NCBI GenBank assembly: GCA_023457935.1
Contig: JAEXBA010000005.1
Span: 1 to 13,207 of the forward strand
Direction of reading: 5' to 3'
From: Bacteroidota bacterium
GTDB lineage: Bacteria; Bacteroidota; Bacteroidia; Flavobacteriales; Weeksellaceae
DNA length: 13,207 nucleotides
Shown here: piece by piece, positions 7,532 to 13,207 of the stretch
Position numbering within the stretch: the first letter of the stretch is position 1
Layout of the letters: the number at the start of each line of letters is the position of its first letter
Made by a program: the position numbers and the translations under genes
Notes under the pieces: generated by a model
Databases searched by the model: none
What the model saw: the letters and a program-made list of their open reading frames with translations, nothing else
What the model was told of the DNA's origin: nothing

Positions 7532-7562
7532 AAAGTCTTCCAGATTTTGGAGGACTTTTTTT
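7532..7562 (+). terminator. Rho-independent terminator of rpmE2
   Basis: An 11-bp stem (7532-7542 with 7548-7558, one T-G pair) around loop GATTT is followed by a T-run to 7562. It starts 24 nt after the L31 stop codon. Confidence 0.9.
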
Positions 7563-7574
7563 ATTGTAATTTTG
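7546..7574 (+). promoter_or_regulatory. Promoter of the GlmU-like gene, overlapping the rpmE2 terminator
   Basis: TAATTTTG (7567-7574) is an exact -7 match, and TTTG (7546-7549) lies 17 nt upstream inside the loop and 3' stem of the rpmE2 terminator. The start site would be near 7581, giving a leader of about 30 nt. Confidence 0.6.
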
Positions 7575-7610
7575 TGCAGAACGAGATACTAATACAAGCT
7601 TAAAACTTTA

Positions 7611-8780
7611 ATGCCGATGCAGATTATTTTTTCTGATGCTCAGTACTGGGAAGCCTTTTTGCCTTTAACTTTTACACGTCCGGTGGCCGAAATGCGCTGC
7701 GGAATTCTCACTTTTTCCGAAAGATGGCAGAAACTGCTGCGAAGCAATGATGTGAAGTTTATTACCGAAGATTATCTTCAGAATAAATACAGAACGTACG
7801 ACAAAAGCGAAGGATTTCTTTTGGTTCCGAATTTCCTTCCTACCGAAAGTGTTCTGGAACAGATACGGAATCTTCAAACAGGAGAAGCATTGGTTTATAA
7901 AAACGAAGTTCTGGCTGCAAAGCTGGATATGAATGATTTCTCGCTTTCGAAAGTGGAAAAAATGACCGATGTTTATGAAGATCTTCTGTTTTTTGAGAAA
8001 CCGACAGATCTTTTCACATACAATGATCAGGCAATTGATTTTGATTTCAAACTTCTTACAGAAGGAAGAACATCGCAGCCGCTGTCTGAAAGCAATGGAT
8101 TTTTAGGAAACAAAGAAGACCTTTTTATTGAAGAAGGCGCACAGATTGAATTTTCTACACTGAATACAAAAACCGGAAAAATCTACATCGGAAAAGATGC
8201 TGAAGTAATGGAAGGCTGCAATCTTCGCGGCCCGGTAACTTTAGGTGAAGGTTCGAAATTCAATCTTGGAGCTAAGATCTACGGAGCAACAACGGTTGGT
8301 CCGCACTGCAAAATCGGTGGTGAAATAAGTAATATTGTCGTTTTCGGATATTCCAGCAAAGGTCACGAAGGATTTGTCGGAAATTCGGTTATTGGCGAAT
8401 GGTGTAACATGGGCGCAGACACGAATTCATCCAATCTGAAGAACAATTACAGTACCGTAAAGCTCTGGAATTATCATAAAAAAGAGTTTCTGGATACCGG
8501 TCTTCAGTTTGCCGGCGTCATCATGGGCGATCATTCCAAAACAGCCATTAATACACAGCTGAATACAGGAACCGTGATTGGCGTCTGTTCCAATATTTTC
8601 AAAAGCGGTTTCCCGCCGAACCTTGTTGAAAGCTTCAGTTGGGGCGGATTTAAAGATGATGAAAAATTTCAGCTGGAAAAAGCGTTTGAAGTTGCCGAAC
8701 GCGTTATGGCAAGACGGAAAGTGTCGCTTACTGAAGAAGATAAAGAGATTCTGGCGTATCTGTTTCATAACGGTTATTAA
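7611..8780 (+). CDS. GlmU-like sugar nucleotidyltransferase/acyltransferase, Bacteroidetes type
   Basis: The 389-residue product has two halves. About residues 1-160 are a divergent nucleotidyltransferase-like domain (IIFSDAQYW, TFTRPVAEMRCGI) without the usual GxGTRM glycine-rich loop of GlmU. About residues 165-345 are a left-handed beta-helix of hexapeptide repeats (IEEGAQIEF, IYIGKDAEVM, VTLGEGSKFN) with the segment SSKGHEGFVG around His252, at the place of the GlmU acetyltransferase catalytic His. This fits the family described as alternative Bacteroidetes GlmU (UDP-GlcNAc diphosphorylase/GlcN-1-P acetyltransferase), the route to UDP-GlcNAc for peptidoglycan and LPS. Activity is inferred. 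The start is the ATG at 7611; the ATG at 7617 (MQIIFSDAQ) is equally possible. It has its own promoter and terminator. Confidence 0.85.
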   Translation: MPMQIIFSDAQYWEAFLPLTFTRPVAEMRCGILTFSERWQKLLRSNDVKFITEDYLQNKYRTYDKSEGFLLVPNFLPTESVLEQIRNLQTGEALVYKNEVLAAKLDMNDFSLSKVEKMTDVYEDLLFFEKPTDLFTYNDQAIDFDFKLLTEGRTSQPLSESNGFLGNKEDLFIEEGAQIEFSTLNTKTGKIYIGKDAEVMEGCNLRGPVTLGEGSKFNLGAKIYGATTVGPHCKIGGEISNIVVFGYSSKGHEGFVGNSVIGEWCNMGADTNSSNLKNNYSTVKLWNYHKKEFLDTGLQFAGVIMGDHSKTAINTQLNTGTVIGVCSNIFKSGFPPNLVESFSWGGFKDDEKFQLEKAFEVAERVMARRKVSLTEEDKEILAYLFHNGY

Positions 8781-8790
8781 GATAAAGTTC

Positions 8791-8821
8791 AATCCCGGAT
8801 CAGCAGTCCGGGATTAATTTT
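8791..8821 (+). terminator. Terminator of the GlmU-like gene
   Basis: A perfect 9-bp GC-rich stem (8791-8799 with 8807-8815) and loop TCAGCAG are followed by AATTTT. The T-tract is short, so termination may be incomplete. The hairpin lies 11 nt after the stop codon. Confidence 0.75.
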
Positions 8822-8842
8822 GCGTTAAATAGCCGATGAAAT

Positions 8843-8873
8843 TTTCACATTTCATCTTAAAAGATTAATTTTG
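8843..8873 (+). promoter_or_regulatory. Promoter of guaB
   Basis: TTTC (8843-8846, one mismatch to TTTG), a 19-nt spacer and TAATTTTG (8866-8873, exact) form a Bacteroidetes-type promoter. The predicted start near 8880 leaves a leader of only about 8 nt before the guaB ATG. Confidence 0.7.
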
Positions 8874-8887
8874 CAAAGAAAGTAAAG

Positions 8888-10348
8888 ATGTCTATTCATA
8901 ACAAAATCGTAGAAACAGCCATCACTTTCGATGACGTGCTTCTAATTCCTTCTTATTCAGAAGTTTTACCGAATCAGGTTTCCCTAAAATCCAGACTTTC
9001 CGACAAAATAACGCTGAATGTTCCTGTAGTTTCCGCAGCCATGGATACGGTTACAGAAGCTGAAATGGCTATTGCTTTAGCCAGAGTTGGCGGACTGGGA
9101 TTTATTCATAAAAATATGCCGGTTGAAGAACAGGCCGCGCAGGTCAACAAAGTAAAACGTTCCGAAAACGGTATGATTGCTGATCCTGTTACGCTTTCCA
9201 AAGACTATACTTTGGGTGAAGCCAAAGACCTGATGTCGCGCTATAAGATTTCCGGACTTCCTGTTGTTGATGCAGATAATAAACTGATCGGAATCATTAC
9301 CAACCGTGATGTGAAATATCAGGAAAACCTTGATGCCAAGGTAGAAGAACTGATGACTAAAGACAATCTTGTTACTTCCGATAAAAACACAACTCTGGAA
9401 GATGCCAAAAAAATTCTTCTTGAAAACCGCGTTGAAAAACTTCCGATTGTTGACAGCGAATTCAAACTGGTGGGTTTAATTACCATCAAGGATATCGATA
9501 ATCAGCTTGAATATCCCAATGCCAACAAAGACAAAAGCGGCCGCCTGATTGTTGGAGCCGGAGTTGGAGTTGGAGAAGATACTATGGAGCGTGTAAAAGC
9601 TTTGGTTGATGCTGGCGTTGATATTATCGCTGTGGATTCTGCACACGGCCATTCCAAAGGGGTTCTGGATAAAGTAAAGGAAATCAGAACTGCTTTTCCT
9701 GATCTGGACATCGTTGGAGGAAATATTGTAACCGCCGAAGCTGCTAAAGATTTAATTGAATCCGGCGCAAATATTCTGAAAGTAGGCGTTGGTCCAGGTT
9801 CAATCTGTACCACAAGAGTGGTTGCAGGCGTTGGCGTTCCTCAGCTTTCCGCAATTTATAATGTATACGAATACGCGAAAACTAAAAATGTTGCAGTAAT
9901 TGCTGATGGCGGTATTAAGCTTTCCGGCGATATTGTAAAAGCCATCGCAAGTGGAGCAGGAGCTGTAATGCTGGGTTCTTTATTTGCCGGGACTGATGAA
10001 GCTCCCGGTGACGAAATTATTTTTCAGGGCAGAAAATTCAAATCCTATCAGGGAATGGGAAGTCTGGCTGCAATGAAGCGCGGCGGAAAGGAAAGATATT
10101 TCCAGAGTGAAGCGAAAAAGTTCGTTCCCGAAGGAATTGAAGGCCGTGTTCCGCACAAAGGAAAACTGGAAGATGTTGTTTTTCAGTTAACAGGCGGAAT
10201 CAGAGCGGGAATGGGTTACTGTGGCGCAAAAGATATCGAAGCGCTTCAGAATGACACCAAAATGGTCATGATTACCGGTTCCGGACTGAAGGAAAGCCAT
10301 CCACATGATGTAATTATTACGCAGGAAGCCCCAAATTATTCACTTTAA
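8888..10348 (+). CDS. guaB: Inosine-5'-monophosphate dehydrogenase
   Basis: IMP dehydrogenase oxidises IMP to XMP with NAD+, the committed step to GMP, in the cytoplasm. The 486-residue product has the full bacterial layout. An N-terminal barrel part begins ITFDDVLLIPSYS. A tandem CBS (Bateman) module lies at about 97-207 (CBS1 ISGLPVVD..LIGIITNRD, CBS2 VEKLPIVD..LVGLITIKD). The rest of the (beta/alpha)8 barrel carries the IMP-site loop GPGSICTTR with catalytic Cys307, the phosphate-binding ADGGI (339-343) and GSLFAG (363-368), and the flap GKERYF with the Arg403-Tyr404 pair. All catalytic elements are intact. The CBS module usually mediates ATP/GTP-dependent control. The ATG is preceded by AAAGTAAAG and a promoter at very short distance. 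It is monocistronic, ending at a strong terminator. Confidence 0.97.
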   Translation: MSIHNKIVETAITFDDVLLIPSYSEVLPNQVSLKSRLSDKITLNVPVVSAAMDTVTEAEMAIALARVGGLGFIHKNMPVEEQAAQVNKVKRSENGMIADPVTLSKDYTLGEAKDLMSRYKISGLPVVDADNKLIGIITNRDVKYQENLDAKVEELMTKDNLVTSDKNTTLEDAKKILLENRVEKLPIVDSEFKLVGLITIKDIDNQLEYPNANKDKSGRLIVGAGVGVGEDTMERVKALVDAGVDIIAVDSAHGHSKGVLDKVKEIRTAFPDLDIVGGNIVTAEAAKDLIESGANILKVGVGPGSICTTRVVAGVGVPQLSAIYNVYEYAKTKNVAVIADGGIKLSGDIVKAIASGAGAVMLGSLFAGTDEAPGDEIIFQGRKFKSYQGMGSLAAMKRGGKERYFQSEAKKFVPEGIEGRVPHKGKLEDVVFQLTGGIRAGMGYCGAKDIEALQNDTKMVMITGSGLKESHPHDVIITQEAPNYSL

Positions 10349-10369
10349 AAGCTTCTTAAAACATACTTG

Positions 10370-10398
10370 AAGTCCGGAGTTTTCTTCGGACTTTTTTT
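10370..10398 (+). terminator. Rho-independent terminator of guaB
   Basis: A 10-bp stem (10370-10379 with 10384-10393, one G-T pair) is closed by TTTT and followed by T to 10398. It lies 21 nt after the guaB stop codon. Confidence 0.92.
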
Positions 10399-10400
10399 GG

Positions 10401-10408
10401 TAATTTTG
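10401..10408 (+). promoter_or_regulatory. Promoter -7 element of the small lipoprotein gene
   Basis: TAATTTTG is an exact -7 match located two bases after the guaB terminator T-run. TTTT in the terminator loop (10380-10383), 17 nt upstream, is the only -33 candidate. The predicted start near 10415 gives a nearly leaderless message for the TTG at 10422. Confidence 0.5.
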
Positions 10409-10421
10409 AAAAAAATAAATT

Positions 10422-10850
10422 TTGAAACTTTTATCAGGGTTAGTTCCGCTTCTTTTTTTCACGGTTATTTCGTGTTCAGCATATGAATCTGCAGCGCCCC
10501 GCGCAAGAACGGCAGAGGAAATTGAAAAACCGGAATTTGATGCATTAATAAAGAAGGATTCACTTGAAAAACACCAGACTGCAGCAGAATCTCTGGATGT
10601 ACTTCTGAACGAAGGTTATAGCGGTAACAAAGTCTCCGTTATCATCAGAAACAATTCGAACTGCAATATTATCGTGCGTTTTTCCGGTGCGAAATATTAT
10701 AATATGCCCATTCTGAAGAACAACAAGAATTTCATCGTAGTGGAGAAAGGAACGTACAGTTTGGGCGCAAATCTTTGCCGGTCACGATATTCTTCATCCA
10801 GAACTTTTGATGACAGCATTACACTCACACTTTCAGAAAGCAGCCAGTAA
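10422..10850 (+). CDS. Small putative lipoprotein of unknown function
   Basis: The 142-residue product has a lipoprotein signal (MKLLSGLVPLLFFTVISC, Cys18 as lipid site). A charged linker (about 25-60) follows, then a C-terminal beta-rich domain (about 65-140) with VIIRNNSNCNIIVRFSG, NNKNFIVVEKGTYSLGANLC and SRYSSSRT. Two Cys in the mature domain (about 81 and 118) could form a disulphide. Similar small proteins occur in Chryseobacterium, and I vaguely associate the C-terminal pattern with a domain of unknown function (possibly DUF6759), but this is unverified memory. The start is TTG: an in-frame TAA lies two codons upstream, and the next Met is about residue 95, so only TTG retains the signal. 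It converges on the MFS gene with 9 nt between stop codons. Confidence 0.75.
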   Translation: MKLLSGLVPLLFFTVISCSAYESAAPRARTAEEIEKPEFDALIKKDSLEKHQTAAESLDVLLNEGYSGNKVSVIIRNNSNCNIIVRFSGAKYYNMPILKNNKNFIVVEKGTYSLGANLCRSRYSSSRTFDDSITLTLSESSQ

Positions 10851-10859
10851 AGGAAAGTT

Positions 10860-12110
10860 TTAAGAAGTTTCAAATTTCCTGGTTTTCACCATAAACGAAA
10901 AAACCAATCCCAGAAGCAGCAGTCCCAAACCGGTACAGAAGGCATACAAAGAAGCGTTTGCTGCAAAATGATCTTTCATGTAAGCAGTAATCTGCGGGCC
11001 AAAAATTCCGCCAACGCCCCATCCGATAAGTGTTATTCCATACACTGAAGCCATCAGTTTTGAGCCGTACCGTTCTTTTATCAAAGATGGAATTACACCA
11101 AATCCACCGCCGTAGCAAAGCAGAACCAAACAGACTCCAACTGAAAAAATCAGGGAATTCTGCGTGAAAATCAGCACAGTAAAAACCAGAATTTGAATGA
11201 AAAGCAGCATACGGAACGTGGTAATTCTTCCGATTCTGTCGGAGATGCTTCCCCAGAAAAACCTTCCGATTCCGTTAAAAAGTGCACTGATTCCTATTAA
11301 AGTTGCTCCTTTCTGTTCCAAAGTAAGTGTTTCGGTTATTCCTTCATTTTTGAGTAAATCCTACAACAGCGGCGACTGAAACGAAATGAAAATCATTCCG
11401 GCGATGATGTTGAACGTGAATATCAGCCAGATGAAGAGGTAATCAGCACGGAAGATATAACTGTAAATGCTTTGTTTGTCAGATTTTGATGAAACGCTTT
11501 CCGAAGGTTTGGATTTTAAAAGTAAGGCCGTTAAAGGATGAATGAGCAACAGCAGAATGCCAATCCATAGAAAAACGTCAGCTAGATTTCCGTTAAATAT
11601 TTTTACGAGAGCAGGCGCCAGAATTTTAGACATTACAAAAGCGCCCAGTCCGAAACCCATCACCACCATTCCGGTCACAAGTCCCTGTTTGTCGGGAAAC
11701 CAACCGGAAACTGCTGCAACCGGTGTTACGTAAGCCATTCCCAAGCCAATGCCGCCTACGGTTCCAAACCCGAAATATAAAAGCGGCAGCATTTGATATT
11801 TCAGTGCGAAATATGATATAATGTAACCCAGCGCATAGAGAACGGTTCCGGTTAAAGCGAGTCTTTTTACACCATATTTTTCAATTTTTCCGCCAAACCA
11901 GGCAGCGGTGATTCCGAGCATAAAAATCGCAATGCTGAAAGTCCAGGCAGTTTCGCTTTGGCTCCAGCCGTACGTTTCGCTGATGGGTTTCTGAAAAAAA
12001 CTCCATGCATAAACGGTTCCCAGAAAAAGGTGTGTTAATGTTGCGGAAAAAGCGATCAGCCACCGGTTTGTAGTAGAATTTTTCACCAATTTTTCTGCAA
12101 AATTAGTCAT
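10860..12110 (-). pseudogene. OFA-family MFS transporter interrupted by an in-frame amber codon
   Basis: The reading frame from the ATG at 12110 encodes an oxalate/formate-antiporter-type MFS protein (RWLIAFSATLTHLFLGTVYAWSFF, SQSETAWTFS, GGIGLGMAYVTPVAA). After 249 residues a TAG (11361-11363) stops it. Reading on past TAG in the same frame gives DLLKNEGITETLTLEQKGATLIGISALFN with no other stop until TAA at 10860. The total would be 416 residues with twelve membrane segments, the normal family size. TAG differs from CAG (Gln) by one C-to-T change, and Gln fits that spot in homologues I recall. As written, seven helices are made and the last five are lost. A TTG at 11321 could restart the C-terminal part, but half-transporters are unlikely to work. 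The alternatives are a sequencing error or suppression. A TAATTTTG match inside the first codons (12105-12098, minus) may be a promoter, implying a shorter N-terminus. Confidence 0.85.
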
Positions 12111-12156
12111 CAGTAATCTTCTGCATGAATTTTTCGGAATGAGTTTTTGCAGGTTT

Positions 12157-12196
12157 ACGGTTTATGCATTCGCTGAAGATTATAAACCGTTTTTTT
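12157..12196 (+). terminator. Hairpin plus T-run oriented on the + strand
   Basis: ACGGTTTAT (12157-12165) pairs with ATAAACCGT (12182-12190), followed on the + strand by T to 12196. The loop of 16 nt contains a small TTC/GAA pairing. It sits just past the stop of the minus-strand DUF4407 gene, but the T-run is on the + strand side. It would therefore stop + strand (antisense) transcription, while the minus transcript gets the hairpin without a U-tract. Confidence 0.5.
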
Positions 12197-13207
12197 ATTC
12201 CTTCCGGTACAGATTTTCCTCGAAATCCTGAATTCTGAAATCCGTTGCAGCATTTCCTTTTTCAATTTTTTCTTTAGAATAAAGCCGGAAATCGTTTTCG
12301 GTTTTTTCCAATAAGTAATCATAGGGCCCGGCGCTCGAAATGAGTTTTACGAGAACCGGAGAAATTTCAAGACAGATGAACAGTCCCATAATAAACATAG
12401 CAGCAACAGCGATAGTATTTGAATTTTTCCCGAGTTCATCAAGCGCCTGAAGCCGCGCTGCGAAACCGTTGAAGCGGTCTTCAATGCCTTCTGTTTTTCC
12501 GCGTTCACTCTCAAGGTTGCTGTACACTTTGGAAATTTCCTTATCAAGATATTCCACTCTTGGCTGCATCTGTTTCTGATAATTTTCCAGATCCAGTCTC
12601 CGCTGTTCTTTCAGTTCGGCTTTCCGTTTGGCGTTCGGTCCGTAGCCTTCTTTTCCGGAAGTTAATCCCGTTTTTGTACCCAGAATTTCTTTTTCAAGTT
12701 CAACCGAAGCAGAGTCGTAAGACTTTTGATAATCGGCGATTTTAGACTGAATTTCCTTCTTTTCTGTTTCAAAAGGGCCGGATTGCTGCAGGATTCTTCC
12801 GTTCATTTCTGCCTGAAGCTGCTTTTTGTTGCGCTGAATAATAGTGTTGAGCTGTTTGTTGACTTCTTTTTCAAAAACCTTCAGTTCCAGCGGTTTTGAA
12901 ATAATGATACCGAGAAATGTGGCCAGGATAAGCCTCGGAACAGACATTAATAATTGGTTCCACCATGTTCCGGTTTTCTTGATGGATGAAACAATATAGC
13001 GGTCCAGGTTGAAAATCATCAGGCCCCATAATACCCCGAATCCGGTGGCAATCCATACGTCATCAAATACCGTGAACATGGCGTAACCTGCTGAAAGTGT
13101 TGCAAAAACCGATGTGAAAAGGACGATCCCGCCAATTCCTGCAAATTTATTCCATTCGCTTGGTGTTTTACGAAGTATATGAAGATTTCCTCCGGAACAA
13201 ACCATCA
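12195..13207 (-). CDS. DUF4407 domain-containing membrane protein (5'-partial)
   Basis: The visible 336 residues have the DUF4407 layout. Hydrophobic segments lie at about 22-44 and 51-66, with the signature WGLMIFNLDRYIVSS (60-74). A third segment is at about 86-104, then a long charged coiled coil (about 108-258), a fourth segment (about 263-288) and a cytoplasmic-type tail. Function is unknown. The coiled coil between membrane helices suggests a structural or sensing role across the envelope. The first in-window ATG (13205-13203) gives MVCSGGN, but homologues usually have a short N-terminal stretch before this CSG motif. The upstream codon cut by the edge ends in TG, so it is not a stop. 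The gene probably continues beyond the window. It lies 84 nt upstream of the MFS pseudogene on the same strand. Confidence 0.85.
   Translation of the reverse strand, partial: MVCSGGNLHILRKTPSEWNKFAGIGGIVLFTSVFATLSAGYAMFTVFDDVWIATGFGVLWGLMIFNLDRYIVSSIKKTGTWWNQLLMSVPRLILATFLGIIISKPLELKVFEKEVNKQLNTIIQRNKKQLQAEMNGRILQQSGPFETEKKEIQSKIADYQKSYDSASVELEKEILGTKTGLTSGKEGYGPNAKRKAELKEQRRLDLENYQKQMQPRVEYLDKEISKVYSNLESERGKTEGIEDRFNGFAARLQALDELGKNSNTIAVAAMFIMGLFICLEISPVLVKLISSAGPYDYLLEKTENDFRLYSKEKIEKGNAATDFRIQDFEENLYRKE

Noticed and set aside
8781..8887. Riboswitch upstream of guaB
   Set aside because: The region is filled by the preceding terminator and the guaB promoter; the predicted leader is only about 8 nt.
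10851..10905. Terminator in the convergent 9-bp gap between the small lipoprotein and the MFS gene
   Set aside because: Only weak bulged complementarity (CCAG..GGAAA with TTTCCTGG) without a proper T-tract; not enough to call.
10860..11321. Separate small MFS gene starting at TTG 11321
   Set aside because: It is the in-frame continuation of the transporter after the amber codon and begins inside a conserved segment, so it is the 3' part of the interrupted gene.
11361..11363. Pyrrolysine or other recoding at the TAG
   Set aside because: No sign of pyrrolysine genes here and MFS transporters are not known to use it; a point mutation or sequencing error is simpler.

Overview
The window looks like chromosomal DNA from a flavobacterium of the Weeksellaceae (Chryseobacterium and relatives). 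Four things point there: the 23S/5S rRNA tail is of Bacteroidetes type; promoters match the Bacteroidetes consensus TTTG-N17-21-TAnnTTTG; Shine-Dalgarno sites are mostly absent; and the gene set includes a type B L31, a Bacteroidetes-type GlmU-like protein and a DUF4407 protein. Genus assignment is inference from similarity I recognise, not from a search. I see no phage, transposon, CRISPR or defence system. The genes are mostly housekeeping.

Layout. Bases 1-340 are the 3' end of an rRNA operon on the + strand: the 23S tail, a spacer carrying nine degenerate heptamers, 5S and a strong terminator. A secreted purple-acid-phosphatase-like enzyme follows on + (458-1444). It converges on a five-gene minus-strand cluster read from 7051 down to 1599: a beta-helix lipoprotein, a MazG-like pyrophosphohydrolase, AroA (EPSP synthase), an SDR oxidoreductase and an Omp85-family outer-membrane protein. 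The gaps in the cluster are 9-36 nt, so it is probably one operon. A structured element resembling the Flavo-1 RNA motif sits between the convergent genes at about 1484-1559.

Bases 7052-7256 are a divergent promoter region. From there four + strand genes run as separate units: rpmE2, a GlmU-like bifunctional sugar nucleotidyltransferase/acetyltransferase, guaB (IMP dehydrogenase) and a small lipoprotein. rpmE2, the GlmU-like gene and guaB each end in a terminator hairpin, and a TAnnTTTG promoter lies inside or just after each hairpin. The minus strand then carries an OFA-family MFS transporter interrupted by one in-frame amber codon (11361-11363), and a DUF4407 membrane/coiled-coil protein that runs off the right edge.

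The points most worth a second look are the amber codon in the transporter, the Flavo-1-like element, the heptamer array abutting 5S rRNA, the terminator/promoter overlaps, and three genes whose only workable start is TTG. None of these amounts to a clearly new biological system.
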